64,000 bases of DNA from NCBI GenBank assembly GCA_030704615.1, contig CM060733.1, positions 28,334,001 to 28,398,000 on the forward strand, written 5' to 3'. A model generated the notes under the pieces. It ran no database searches and had not been told where the DNA came from. It saw nothing but the letters and a program-made list of their open reading frames with translations. The stretch comes from Takakia lepidozioides. Lineage: Eukaryota; Streptophyta; Takakiopsida; Takakiales; Takakiaceae. The position numbers and the translations under genes were made by a program. Positions within the stretch are counted from its first letter, which is position 1, and each line of letters opens with the position of its first letter. Positions 1 to 11,659 of this stretch are shown one piece after another.

Positions 1-1212
1 CTTGAGCATTGGTGCCACTATGTTGGTTCCAACCCGGTGAAGGTGTTCACGGACAATTCCCAAAACAACTTAGGTGGCAAGATACTTTGGCAGTGTTCGA
101 CGTGGATATCCAGTATAAACCGGGACGGGACAATGTGGTGGCCGATGCTTTAAGTAGAAAGCAGCAGCTCATACTGGTGTACAGGGGCGAGACGGCGCTC
201 CAAAGGAAGATCCGGAAAGCTTACCGGAAGGATAAGATGGCGAAGTCCGTGATGCGGGACTTGAGGATGGGGGTTAAATCGCAGTTCCACTTGCAAAATG
301 GACTACTCCGGTATAAGCAGAAACGTCTCTACGTGCCGAAGGGAGGGATCAGATATAGTCTCTTGAGAGAATGTCATGATGGCCCGCTTGCGGGCCACGG
401 CGGAGCCAAACGCACCGCGACACTCTTGAAGAAAGAGTATTTCTGGCCCAAACTGAGGGAGGAGGTCGAGGAGTATGTCAAGACATGCACCACATGCCAA
501 CAAAACCGGAGCGAGTACAAAAACAAGCGGGGCTGTTACAACCCTTGCCGATTCCAGAGGGGTCTTGAAAAACTGTCTCGATGGATTTCATGACTGTTAT
601 GCCGCTGTCAAAAGGATTCGATGCGATCATGGTAGTAGTGGATAGGTTCAGTAAAATGGGCCATTTCATCCCCACCAAGGAGACGGCAACGGCACATGAG
701 ACGGGGCGACTTTACTTCGCCCACGTCTTCAAGCATCATGGACTCCCGAAGGATATTATCTCGGACCGAGATCCAAAGTTTATGAGTAAATTTTGGAGGG
801 CACTTTGGAAGAAGATGGGGACGAGGCTCAAGATGAGCACCGCCTTCCGACCTACGACGGACGGCCAAACGGAAAGAGTGAATTCCGTGGTGAAGCAGAT
901 CTTGCGGAATTACGTGTCGGCAGACCAATCAGACTGGGTGGAGCATTTTTGGACGCGGCAGAGTTATGTTATAATAACACAAAACACTCCACAACGGGAG
1001 TTTCCCCTTTCGTGTTGGTCTATGGAAAAGCACCTCTGGTGCCGACAAGTTGGGCCGCCTAGGACGTTGAGGAACCGGCAGCAGCGGCGGCACTGGAAGA
1101 ACACGAGCGTTTGTTGAAGCTCGCAAAGTACAACATTGCCAAAGCTAGGAAACGGTATGAACGGCAGGCGAATCGGAAGCGGAGGAAAGTTAAGTTTGAG
1201 GTAGGCATGGAG
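1..1212 (+). mobile_element. Ty3/gypsy fragment: RNase H end, integrase
   Basis: Broken piece of a gypsy-type polyprotein, cut by the window edge. Visible in order: the end of RNase H and its connection (DIQYKPGRDNVVADALSRK), the HHCC zinc site of integrase (key part TCTTCQQNRSEYKNK near 485-525), then the DDE core (DFMTVMPLSKGFDAIM near 583, IISDRDPKFMSKFW near 757, FRPTTDGQTERVN near 844). At least two frameshifts separate these blocks, so no working enzyme can be made. It matches the element at 21,761-27,199 closely (about 25,180-26,430) and the inverted fragment at 43,972-44,804. A 38-bp deletion near position 56 is shared with the inverted copy and absent from the fuller element, so the two fragments share descent. 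Confidence 0.9.
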
Positions 1213-1780
1213 GCAGGCTACTCATCTTGCTACGATTCACAAGGAGCTTACATCCCACCTCGCAGAAACTCAAAAACAATACAAATAGTATGCAGATCAA
1301 CATCGCCAATTCCAACCCCAGTTCAAGGTCGGAGAACGTGTGTGGCTTCTTCGACGGGACATACAAACCTCGCGACCATCAAGGAAATTGGATTATCAAC
1401 GCCTGGGACCATTCAAAATTATTCGATAAATAAATCCAGTCAGTTTTCGGCTTGAACTCCCACGAAGTATACGCATCCATCCAGTCTTTCATGTTTCATT
1501 ATTGGAGTTGTATCATCTATCGAATATTCCAGGGAGAGTTTCCGTACTACCTCTACCAATCGAAGTCAATCAGGAAATTGAGTATGAAGTCGACGAAGTC
1601 CTAGACTCTCGCATCAAGTATAAACGTCTTGAGTATTTTGTACATTGGAAAGGCTACGACATCAGCGAATGAACGTGGGAACCTTCATCCAACCTCGCCA
1701 ATGCCTCTGACAAAGTCCAAGAGTTTCATCAACGATATCCAGCTAAGCCCCGAGCTACACGTCAATGAGACGTCACAACA
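1213..1780 (+). mobile_element. Fragment of a second chromovirus: integrase C-end and chromodomain
   Basis: From about 1,213 the sequence leaves the first gypsy family and continues in another one. In mixed frames it reads FKVGERVWLLRRDIQTSRPS, then LDYQRLGPFKI, typical of the GPY/F region after the integrase core, and then a chromodomain near 1,580-1,760 (EVDEVLDSRIKYKRLEYFVH, followed by WKGYD and TWEPSSNL). A stop interrupts the chromodomain between YDISE and TWEP, and a frameshift precedes it. The switch happens exactly where both families have the integrase tail, which points to recombination or template switching. It is joined at 1,781 directly to exon 3 of a monooxygenase copy. The same composite is present inverted at 43,400-43,971. 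Confidence 0.8.
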
Positions 1781-4768
1781 ACGTCGAGTTTTGGACAACT
1801 GCAAAAGGCATGGTGGGGGCCTCTGGCAGTGTAGTTGTTCGAGCTAAGCTACTGGCAGGAGCCGATGGAATGTGGTCAAGGGTGCGGAAAATCATGGTGC
1901 CAGAAGATGCTCCCCGTTACTTGAACTACCTCAATTGGAACGCAGTTGTCTACAACCCTAATGGAGAGTGAGTCATCATCTTTCGTCTCAGGATTCCTCA
2001 ACTCTAGGCCCCAAAAGGCCCTTGTTGATGTCCATACCCAGCAGGTGACCCTTGATCCAAGGGGACGTTGACTCTCATGGGATAAAACTTAAGTGAACTG
2101 AATGTGATGGAACTGAACATGTAATGGAATAGAATCTGACTAGAATGGAAACCTGAATATAATGGAAATATAGCACTCAACATAGGAATGAAAGGGTGGA
2201 AGTAGACACTAAATTCTAAACATATGAGGGAGCCCTCCACTGCAAATGGGTATTAGCTGGTGAAGCTAAGATCTTCTCATGCAGTATTGACTGGGGGAAA
2301 GGTACATCAGGAGAAAAGAACCGATGGGTGTTCTCTCCTTCAGTGGACAATGGAGCTCTTGACCAAAGAAATCCTTATAAGCTTGCTTTATTTATTAAAC
2401 CTCTTTGAAGCTTCATGAAAGACCTAAATGAGACTGTAAGCTTTGAAGATGTGACTAAAGCACACAGCCAGCCTGCCAGGAGGGATATATCAATTGACTA
2501 GTTGTTATGAACTCGTATGGAATCTGATATCATGGCAGAGTATTTGCCTATTGCAAAGATGAGGTTCAAATGCTACATGCAGCCAGTGGTCGGGAGGTGG
2601 CCTATATCAGTGATCAAGGTACAATCCCAGTGTGGCTCCTTCATTCTATTCTTTGAAGGCAGTTATATCCCAGCTTGTTTGTAACACTGCTTGGGTCTCA
2701 TAACCATGACTATCAACTTGAAACAGGGCGTGGCAACGTACTATGGCACTTGCGTATTCTGGATAAAACTGGTGAGCTGCAAAAGGACTTCCTTGAAAGG
2801 TCAGTAAAATTTAACAAAAGTGAATCCAAAGCACGGGCATTGCAGCAATTGGCCGACCTTGAAGGCTGGGAGGATTTGATTTCAGCAATCAAGGCAACCG
2901 ATGACAGTCTCATATATGAGCGGAGGTCTATGGACCGCTTGCCTTTGAAGAAATGGAGCGATGCTACTGGCCATGTGTTGCTCATTGGGGATGGTAAGTG
3001 TCACCTTCTTTCTAAAGTTTCCTTTGATCTTGATAGCTTCCAGACATGAGCTGGTGCTCTATGATTACAATGTCTTACACTACATTCAACCTAATGCTTT
3101 GTAATACAGTACCCCAAGGCCTGCAAACAAATGAACTCTCATTTAGCTACATGCCTGCTTGCTACTTCGGTGCTTAGTCCCAGGTGACCTGGTGGAGTGG
3201 ATCCATTGAGTAAGAGAAGAATGAATTCCCCAGGTGAATAATATACCCAAGGGTTCGAGTCAGCCCACTGCAGGAAGAGAGTGGCTAGGCAAGAGCTGGA
3301 TGAAGTCCGGAAATTAGCACATCTCACAACCCCACCCCCGAGGAAGCAGTAGGTCTTTGTTACACAGGCTTCGGACGGAGTCTTCTCTCTCACAGTCTTC
3401 AAGTCAATTGCTAGTTTGCGCCTCTCTCTCCAGGCATTCTATTGGAAACAACGTCTCTTGAGTGTACATTTTCTCTAGGTGTTTGGATGATTGATGGATG
3501 TCTCACTTAGCCTGAGGATAGAGACTGGGGGATAACCTGCAGTGAATACCTTTGTGTTGATTGTGCTAAATAAGATAGGCTACAGGCAGCTCAATGTTCT
3601 TCCAAGGATCCGAGATGCCTTGCAGCATATCTCAACGAGGCTTTCCACCATAGCATATCTCTGAAAGTTGAATTGCAGTTTTCTGGTTGTGTGGGGTGGG
3701 GGACGGGGGGGTGTGCGCATGGTTGCCAGGGGTGCCACTTTTCCTTTTGATTGATCTCATTCTAATTTTCCTACAGCCTTGAACTTCCCGCAGTTGACGT
3801 TGTGAAGTTTCTTTAGGTCTACTGCTTTCTTTCTTTCTCTCTGTTCTCCATTGATAAGCTGTTTGGGCTCTCCGGGGCTGGATGTTATGATCTGTTTCCT
3901 TTCTTTCCCTCTGAATACTTGCAGGCAATTTACCTCTGTTCTTGCACTTGCTGTGAGAACAGCTGCGCATGGTATGTACACATCGTTGGGGATGGGGGCA
4001 CGCCTAGCATTTGAAGATGCACATCAGCTCACCCTCCTTCTGGAGAAGGCTTTTGAGTCACAGGAAGAGGTCAACATTCCAGCAGTTGTCCACAAGTAAG
4101 GAGATCACTTTGAACATCCTGTTGTCATAGTGTCACCAGATTAAATATCTTTTGTGCACTCACTCATTAGTGCTAGACTTTTATGCAAATTGCTACTCTG
4201 GTATACAACGCTTATATAACTAGTACCTTCATGGACATATTCTGGTTATACGATACTTATGTACCTGGGTCCATCTTAGAGTAAACTGGTCGCTTGCACA
4301 GGCCTGCATGTCACAGATTCTGCTAACGTTTGCGTCCATTTGACATTAGTTCACTTGAACATTGATTGATGGGGCTGCATCGAATTTTGCACATGTTGTA
4401 TCAGGTTTGAGGAGATCAGAATGCCAAGGATTAGCTGCCTTCATCAGTATGCAACGGAAATGACAGAGCAACCTGAGTTTGTTCCAGAGTGGGTCTCCAA
4501 GCTTTCACCAGAGCAGCAGATGCAGCGCCTCAGTGAGACCTTAAGCTGGACCGGCAAGTACCCAAACTTCACTTTCCGAATTTCCAGAAGAACCAACTCC
4601 CCTCTACAACGATTCCCAATTCCTACCAGTGACAGTTCTAAATCTGACTCAGTTTATCAACAGATCTGTCTGCTTCATCTATACTGGCCTTGTCACTGTG
4701 ATCTAAGCTTCAGTTCAGGATTAGACATGCAACTCATGGATGAGAAGAGAAAGAAATGCAGAAACTAG
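1781..4768 (+). pseudogene. FAD monooxygenase copy A, 3' part only (exons 3-7)
   Basis: Second-half copy of the gene at 13,482-18,452. It starts inside exon 3 at ACGTCGAGTT, directly fused to retroelement DNA, so the FAD-binding GxGxxG exon is missing. Recognisable exons: 1,781-1,967 (AGADGMWSRVRK), 2,539-2,618, 2,727-2,993 (ending HVLLIGD), 3,963-4,095 (AHGMYTSLGMGARLAFEDAH) and from 4,405 (EEIRMPRISCLHQYATEM). Splice sites match the complete copy. The intron before exon 6 lacks the 336-bp insertion found in copies B and D. The last exon has lost about 90 bp after WTGKYP relative to copy B, so the frame runs on to a stop at 4,768. No promoter or start is present; it is a dead fragment. Nearly identical to the inverted copy C. 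Confidence 0.85.
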
Positions 4769-5374
4769 AGTTGTACATGAATGATAGTATCTGGAACTTC
4801 TTTCTCTTTTGAATCCATGTGAAGTTCGTGCCAGAGTGTGACCTTTAGCTTACTAAATAGGGGAAGGGCCTGCAACGAACCTCCCCCACCCCCTTCATTT
4901 CGTTCATATGAATGAAAGTATCTGGAACTTCTTTCTCTTGAATCCATGTGAAGTTTGTGCCAGAGTGTGACTTTTAGCTTACTAAATAGGGGAAGAGCAA
5001 TGAACCTCCCCCACCACCTTCATTTCGTTCGAGTAACGATGCAGTAGAGTACTTGGCGATCATAAGATCCTTTCTCAAACGTGGATATAGTATCTGGAGT
5101 TTTTTTTGGGTGCGCACATAAATGTCCTTGCTCTGCCCAACTCAGTGTCCCCAGATGCACTTGAGTTTGTGAATTGTGTATGTTTGTTTGAACGCACAAC
5201 TCCACATTGGAATGGGGCATGCGTCGCGATTGCGTGATGGAATTGCACATACATCCCTCCTGAAGTTTGCTCGGCACAAGGCAATATGCCTTCTATCCAG
5301 TCATGCCGTAGTGGGTGTTAGAGAGTTTGTTCACTTCAGTGTAAGGGATGCTCCTTGAATAGCAAGATGGATAT
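4769..5374. other. 3' flank of monooxygenase copy A
   Basis: No gene seen. It holds a short direct duplication: a block of about 130 bp with TATCTGGAACTTCTTTCTCT and CTTACTAAATAGGGGAAG occurs at 4,786-4,905 and again at 4,917-5,030. The same flank follows copies B (18,694-19,300) and C (39,817-40,440), so it is part of the ancestral 3' region of the gene. Confidence 0.6.
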
Positions 5375-5674
5375 TGTTAGATACTTTTGCTATTCATGTC
5401 ATGGCACACAGAGAAAAGGCAGAGGAGTGCAGATAGGAATAGCACTAGGACTTCAAATAGAAATATCTAAAGTTGAGGTTTGTGTATTTAAGTAGGCACT
5501 TCAAGCCATTGAATCAATCTCTTTCAAGGAATAAAGTGTGTCTCTCTAGAAACCCGTCTTTGTCTCTGTTTCTATATAGTTAGCATAGTTGTATGCTAGA
5601 GTACTCATCGTCTTTCCTATGAAAATCCTTACTTCTAGTGCAACCACCAGCTCTAAGAAGAATTCAGGTCAACA
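5375..5674 (+). repeat. Ty1/copia LTR (copy A)
   Basis: LTR of 300 bp that starts TGTTAGATAC and ends GGTCAACA (TGTT...AACA). It is followed without gap by a primer-binding site. The other copies at 19,301-19,616 and 39,501-39,816 are 316 bp because they keep 16 bp (GAAGTTAAGTTATAAT) that are missing here. All three sit at the same place downstream of a monooxygenase copy, so the insertion is older than the duplications. Confidence 0.75.
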
Positions 5675-5687
5675 GGTTATGGGCCCA
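5675..5687 (+). promoter_or_regulatory. Retrotransposon primer-binding site, half-tRNA type
   Basis: GGTTATGGGCCCA lies directly after the LTR end. It is complementary to TGGGCCCATAACC, the anticodon stem-loop of eukaryotic initiator tRNA-Met, and not to the tRNA 3' end. This is the type of primer site known from Drosophila copia, which uses a cleaved half tRNA. Confidence 0.7.
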
Positions 5688-5717
5688 CAGGGTTGAGATG
5701 AGTTAGTGTCAAAGCTC

Positions 5718-7590
5718 TGTCATGGTTTTAGTCATGGTTATCTAGAATTACCTACTTCTAGTTAACTAGGACATTTTAGATATTTATATTTAAATTTTGT
5801 GTGTTGGGACTTCATTTGGTCTCACATGCCAAGTGAGGTGTCGAGCCTCACTTGAGACATGGAGATAGGTTTTCCCCTTGTGAGTGTTGAGGAGGCTCAT
5901 CTTCTTGTAGTTGAACCTCCATGAGCTTCTCTCACCTCCATAGCTCTAGGTATTGAGAGGGAGTGTGTTGAGGGCTTTGTAGGGTGGATTCCTTTAGCAA
6001 AGGTGCCCTTGGCTTGACTTAGTTTATGTGATAGAATGGATTTCACTTGGAAAGGACTAGGGCTTGTTCTTCATGTGATTGCTTCATGCTTTGAGAGCTT
6101 TCATTGTCTTCTACTTCTCTCATTTCTCATCTCTTATCACTACAAGAAGATCACCTTATGCTTGTGAGTGCGGAGTGTAAGGATTAGTTTTGCACTTGTA
6201 TTTTAAAGAGGTTGAGAGCTAGGAGAATTTAGCTCTTGTATCACAAGGCTTGCAAGGGGTTGCAATGAAAGGTGCTCGAGTATTGCATGCACCAAGGAGT
6301 TGGAGAGCTTGAGAAGAAAGCTCTTGAGTCACAAGATTTTGCAAGGATTGTAAGGAGGAAGTCTTGTGTGTGTGGAAGCATGGATTCTAGGGTTTGATAA
6401 TCCTTTGTATGCATTATGGAGTCGATGGTGTACGCCATGGCTTGTGGAGAGTGACTAAAGGCTTGTTAGTGCTCATTTCACTATCAAGCTAGGGTTAAGC
6501 AAGTTCAAAGTGTGGATGTTGTGGAAGAGAAGCCAAAGAGCTATATATGCTTGGGCTTGAAGACAACAAGGGCAAGCACTTGGAGAGCACTAAGAAGCTC
6601 AAGAGGTTTTGAAAGGGAGCATGTGAAGAAATCTTCCAATCATGGTGGTGTGGAGCCAAGCTTAGGGTGCCATTGGAAGGGCTTGGAGAACATGTGGTGG
6701 GAAATCCTTGAAGGGAAATCATCATTCAATGTATGCATAGCTTCACCCTAACTATGTAATGTGACAAGAGGGGGAGGCAATACTTGGCTATTCATGCTCT
6801 TGGTAATGTGACCTTTGTGGTGGATAGTTGACCAAGCAAGTGGTGCATGTATGGAGCATGCTCGCTTGAGTTTGTAAGTTCAAGTTTGAGAATGGGAGCT
6901 CTTGAACTAGCAAGAGGTGAAGGCCTTTGAGATCCATTTGTGTGTGAAGTGGAGAGGTGTTGATTCATGTTATGATGAAGGAGAGCAACACATAGGCCAA
7001 GAGGCCATGAAACATACATTCAAATGACCACGGGGAGCACATGGATGATGGATTGGTGCAAGACCCCAAATGAGGCATATGGCGTGAGAGTGGGATCCAA
7101 GGCGGATTGCTTGGGAGCATTATTGTAAGTGACAAGCATTGCTCCTACACATTGAGATAATTTGTGTTGATTTGGAGCAATTGTCAAGTGATGAGGAGAC
7201 AAATGCATGATTGTTCGGCAATGGAGATATGGTAGTTTGCAATCAAATCCCAAGGACTAGAAGGGGGATTGATTTGGTGGACAATGACTTGCAAGTTGAG
7301 TTGGACCACTCTTGGTTGCACATTGGGGTGGAAGAGAGCAAGAAGATGCCTCTTATGACCACCTAGAGACCATATTTTTGCTTGAGTAGAAGCATAGAAG
7401 TCAATGACTTGCATTCTAGCTCTTCATTACAAACCCTAGTAGTGTATGCTCAGACTATACCTCTGTTAGTATACCAAACATGAGCTTGTCCCTTTTACTA
7501 TACCTCTGTTGAGGTATCACCATATGTGGTCCCTAATCAGCTCAGACTATACCTCTGTTAGTATACCAAACAGAACCCTCATTTTCAGAC
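5718..7590 (+). mobile_element. LTR-like block X, truncated at its right end
   Basis: Non-coding block that interrupts the copia leader: after GTCAAAGCTC copy B continues into gag, but here the sequence changes to TGTCATGGTTTTAG. The same block is found inverted at 37,585-39,457 with the same junction. On the right it runs on into the leader of a gag gene (35,108-36,697), so X is probably the long LTR or 5' part of that retroelement, starting TGTCATGG. Reading frames in it are short, have no recognisable domain and are left out. At 7,591 the homology with the right copy stops. Confidence 0.55.
7451..7590. repeat. Palindromic ATACCT...AGGTAT motifs (left copy)
   Basis: Motifs CAGACTATACCTCTGTTAG at 7,451, TATACCTCTGTTGAGGTATC near 7,497 and again CAGACTATACCTCTGTTAG at 7,543, with a truncated one at 7,586, at a spacing of about 45 bp. 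Each can fold on itself (ATACCT with AGGTAT, or TATAC with GTATA). The intact array is in the right copy at 37,514-37,720. Confidence 0.6.
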
Positions 7591-8257
7591 TATATCTTGT
7601 CGTGCGGCTTCTACTCACCCATCCCTTCGCTATCCGAGGCGGAAACTCCAAGATAGAAGAGTTAAAAATCTCTAAGTACTCAGCCCGCGCACAACAATCA
7701 GTCATGACCTACAGCTAGTGTATCATGGGGGTGTTTCCTATTTGTTTCCCTTTTGGCATTCATGTTAGCTACCTTACCATTGATAATTAAGTATCAGTTT
7801 GCTTCATCAATCTATCGGATTCCATCAACTCATCCATTCATTCCACAGCTTCACTCAGATCTCTCTACACAGTGTGATTGTATCGTATAAGTATCAGATT
7901 ATGATTTATCAGGTATCAGGCCGAAGCCATTGTGTCTCTAATCTGCTCTACAATATCACTACAGCTTTGCATATAACAAGCATCTACTAATCTTCTTTCC
8001 TCCTTCACCGTGCTCTCCATCTTTGTTTCCGATCTTGCTCTCCGCCCGATCTCCTCTCATGCATGACAAAGAAGTCCTCCCCCGTGAAGTGCTTCCAAGA
8101 TTCATCCAAAATTAATGCCTTCTCAGTCCTTGCTTCTCCCTTTAGCTTCCTACCCGTGGCTCTAACCGTTTCCCTCATTAACCGTCGTCCGTGAACTAAC
8201 ATGTTCCATTTGCAGGTGTTGTTCCCCACAGTCGTTCCCTGTCCTGCTCTCCGTTCC
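7591..8257. other. Unassigned single-copy DNA
   Basis: Lies between the two left repeat blocks and has no mirror copy in the window. No convincing coding frame. A minus-strand frame of 74 codons at 8,005-8,229 is basic and has no known motif. I see nothing else here. Confidence 0.5.
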
Positions 8258-8452
8258 CTATGGTCGTGACAGCTGTGTCAAGCTGTGACTGGTTGTGTGA
8301 AACTGTGACGGGCTTTGACTGGCTGTGTCGACTGTGACGGGCTGTGTTGGCTGTGATGGGCTGTGTCGACTGTGACGGGCTGTGTTGGCTGTGATGGGTT
8401 GTGTCGACTGTGTTGGCTGTGACGACTGTGTTGGCTGTGACGGGCTGTGTAA
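8258..8452 (+). repeat. TGTGACGGGCTGTGT minisatellite
   Basis: Degenerate tandem repeat of 12-15 bp units built from TGTGACGGGC, TGTGTCGAC and TGTGTTGGC. The minus strand shows an open frame rich in SQPTQ repeats, which is a product of the repeat and not a gene. Confidence 0.8.
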
Positions 8453-8951
8453 CCCCCCTCTACAGTGCGCTGCTGTCACCTCTAAGGCTCCTGTTGGTCT
8501 CAGTCTGTACAAAAATTAAGGGTACCCTACAGATCCCGTATAAGTGTCTAAGTCCCAGACAGTCCTCTAACATTACCCCTTCCCCTCTCAAAAAGCCGTG
8601 TCCTCATGGTTTACTGATTGCGATTAGCAAACCTTTGTGAGTGAGCACCTTTCTGACGTTGAGAGTTTCGTGGCGGACTGTGTGTACGAGCCCGAGGTCT
8701 GTCATTGGTTGACGGAGATGTTTGAACACTACCTGGATAAGTGAGGCCCTCTGGAGGCTGATATCGAGGTAATCTTTCAGGCATATGAGACCCCCGTCGC
8801 TTCTTCTCTGCCATCTGAATTGCATAGTCTTCTCCCATGTCAAAAGAATCCGCTGAAGAAACAGTTGTATCAGAATCCTCATCGCCTCTCAGGTGTTTTA
8901 ATTTTCGAACTTTTTGTGGAATCCTCTGGGGCATACAATGTTGTCCTACCA
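8453..8951. other. Unassigned DNA with a weak minus-strand open frame
   Basis: A minus-strand frame (8,970-8,611, 119 codons) contains an acidic stretch (RGDEDSDTTVSSADSFDMGE) followed by a basic, proline-rich tail. Composition is protein-like and it could be a captured exon, but I recognise no family. The left mirror arm begins at about 8,952. Confidence 0.3.
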
Positions 8952-9089
8952 AACCATGAACGAAGAGCAAAAGGAAAACGATAAAGATGGTAGATTAGGG
9001 TTTCGACGATATGTAAATTAAAATTCCAGCTGCTAGATCATTGGCACATAACAGATCAGGTGCATTGGGGCTACATTCGTGGGGTTAGA

Positions 9090-9490
9090 TTAGCCGGATT
9101 CACACTTAATGGGATTGAACGGGCTGGAGTCACAGAGGAGGGGTGACATGAGATGGGGTATATGGTCTGTGGTGAGATTACGTGGTCTGGGGTGACACGG
9201 GATGGGGTTACATAGGGCAAATAACAGAGACATGGGGTGGGGTGACCCGATCAGGAGTGGGGCTACATGGGCTGGGATGACACGAGATAAGGTTTCAATC
9301 ATAACCTGGAGTGACACAGAAGGAGGTACATGGGTCGAGAGGAGATGGGGCTACATGGTCTGAGGTGACACGATTGGTAATGACATGAGATGGGATTAGG
9401 AGATGGAGTTACATGGGGTGGGGTGACACAAGATGGGAATACATGGGCCGGGGTGACACGAGATGGGGTTACATGGGGCGGGGATGGAGA
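9090..9490 (+). repeat. GGGGTGACACGAGATGGGGT minisatellite 3' of BAHD gene 1
   Basis: About fourteen degenerate units of 25-30 bp made of GGGGTGACACGAGATGGGGT plus TACATGGGC. It begins about 480 bp beyond the BAHD stop codon. The mirror copy is at 53,390-53,800, and a related but much longer array follows BAHD gene 3 at 61,600-63,310. Confidence 0.85.
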
Positions 9491-9509
9491 ACTGGGCCAA
9501 TTTCACAGG

Positions 9510-9632
9510 CGGGACGTCGCAAGGCTACACGATGCAGGGGCAACGACACTGATTGCACGAGAGCGTGGGTGGGGAGGATTTGACCGGCCCGCCGCCTACT
9601 TCATATGCACGCATAAGTCCTTACATTACTCC
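9510..9632 (-). repeat. Copy of the BAHD-flanking inverted-repeat sequence
   Basis: Related to the repeats that flank BAHD gene 3 (58,879-59,048 and 61,379-61,565): shared blocks are GGTGGGGAGGATTTGACCG and TAAGTCCTTACATTACTCC. It lies between the stop codon of BAHD gene 1 and the minisatellite, the same order as in gene 3. No second copy is seen on the 5' side of this gene. Mirror copy at about 53,247-53,370. Confidence 0.55.
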
Positions 9633-9970
9633 TATTGTTTAAATAAAGCCCACAATTGGATGGGGATTTAACCCGGGGGTCAACACTGGGCCAGCAAAGC
9701 AAAACTAGAAGACGAGCTGCCTCACAGTAGAAGGCTGCAGTGATAGCAAACAGAGAAGCAGCTGCAATGAGATCGTTACAAAAACTGCAGCAAGGGTGCT
9801 GATAAGTCGAAGCAAGGGTAATCAGAAGAGATCTACAAGATGCGAAGATGGCAGAGAAGAACATGCAGATTTTTATTATGATCGTATATCTGTAGTAAAT
9901 CTAACAACATCATCAACACCAACAATCTCATTTTATTCGTTTGTGTAGTGCGGTTGGATTTGTGGTGTTC

Positions 9971-11659
9971 CTATCCAAGTGTGACAGCCGTGACAGATGA
10001 TATACAAGACATGAAGTCTGCATCTTCCTGCAGTCTCGTTGCAGCATCCTGAGGAAGTTTGAACTGTATTTCTATTGTGCCGTCGTTGTGCTTTGCTGCA
10101 AAAACGATCGCAGAAGGAGGAGTGAACTTCAGTAATATAGCAATATTGGCAAACGGCGGACCCCATCCGAAGTCGAAATGTTCAAGACCTGGGAAATGAG
10201 TGGAACCACCTGCACTCACGTCAGCAAAAGGTCGGAAATCAAAGAGAAAGTAGGATTCCTTTTTCTCTTTCTCCATAATGGTAAGCTGAGATTTGATGTG
10301 GTGAGCGGTGAAATCTGCAATCGTCTTGTGCAGCAGGTTTGCAGCATAAGAGATTCCATTTCCCAGAAGCTCTCTCACGGTAGTTACTGCCACAGCGTCA
10401 AGAACTGCGTTTCCAAAATAATTGGGAGGGAGCTCTAGCCAGCGTTTCCTGCAATCGATGCTATTGAAGTATCGAGTTTCCTCCGTATATGCAAGCAATC
10501 GAGCCCGGGTAATGGCCCTCCAGACATGTGCACTGATCACTACGTAAGCGCTGAACGTAGGCCCATGTGGTGGATCCTGCAATACTTTCTCTTTGAGCTT
10601 CTTTTGCATCGGTACATCAAACAAAATGTGCAAAGTTGTTGAGTTCAGGGCAGTCGCAGGAGGACCCTTCGAATCCCCGGAGGAAGGAAAAGGATTACCC
10701 GACAACGATAATCTCTTCATATAAGCCTTTGGAAGGGAATACTTTATCCAATCTGAGTTGTCTGACTCCGACTCTGATGCCAAGTTGATGACATTCTCTC
10801 GCGAGCTGAAATTGGGAAGAAGGGAGATGCGTTCTCCACGGGCGACCTCTGCCCATGACTTGATAAATTGCCACAGCGTTATTCCATCTACGAGTCCATG
10901 GAAGTAGACAAAACCAACTGCATAGCCGCCACACTTGAGATGAGTGACCTGCGTAATTCAAAGAGAAATGATATCACTCAGAAGGTCGGATTGGGTCACA
11001 CCGAAGTGTACTCGTAAGGTGCTCCGGTACTTTTGCAATGACATACATGTGACCATCACCTTCACACCATAGAAGCACCACAGAAACATAGGTAGCTGAC
11101 CTGGGCGCCAAAAAGAGGGCCGCGGGTATGCCAGGTACCAAAGTCCTGAAGAGTGCAGGGGATTGGTTGCGCAAAGTGTTGATACAGGTCAGCCATGTTG
11201 TAGTTTCTGAGCTCCCGCACAGTGATGGGAGCTGAAGCCTCAACAAACTCCACCCCTGCGTCGTTACAGTCCACGGTTGCCAGCCCGCCTTCGTCTTGTA
11301 CAAACCGACCTGCATGACATATCATGGTCTCCCAATGTCGTTAGCATTCTCTAATAATCGCGTATAGTACTGTAGTCACCATGTCGTCAGAGCTACTGAA
11401 GGGTGGGTTGTTTACCTGCAAATGGGTAGTAGTCTGTCAGCGCTCTTGAGAGACTTTCCCTTAGTCTTTCATTGAACTGATTCACGATGAGGTTTTCTTG
11501 AGCGCTGGCGTCGTACAAGAGCAGGACTCTGAAGGGAGGAAATTTTATCAAGCGGAGATCGAAGCCGGTAAGTTGGAGCCGCAGCAACTCCCGGCTCTCG
11601 TCGGGACGTGGCGTGGGAACCACCATGGATTTTGATAGGACAGTCACTTCCACTCCCAT
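9971..11659 (-). CDS. BAHD-family acyltransferase, gene 1
   Basis: Three exons on the minus strand: 11,659-11,416, 11,309-11,101 and 10,948-9,971, with GT-AG borders and matching phases; they join to 476 codons, the usual BAHD size. BAHD enzymes move an acyl group from acyl-CoA to an alcohol or amine in the cytosol. The catalytic HxxxD motif is HGLVD (residues 168-172) and the structural DFGWG motif is at 410-414. The N-terminus (MGVEVTVLSKSMVVPTPRP) and YYPFAG at the end of exon 1 fit the family. The start is the only ATG in that frame and is conserved in all three genes. It stands head to head with the monooxygenase at 13,482. The twin at 51,219-52,907 encodes the same protein. The substrate cannot be told; hydroxycinnamoyl, benzoyl or acetyl transfer are all possible. 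Confidence 0.9.

Noticed and set aside
6139-6156. CACTA transposon end (CACTACAAGAAGATCACC)
   Set aside because: Only one isolated match inside block X, no inverted partner at a sensible distance and no transposase.
6241-7414. Several 65-79-codon open frames in block X, repeated at 37,761-38,934
   Set aside because: They are present in both copies only because the DNA is duplicated; no known domain and low-complexity Ser/Leu/His composition.
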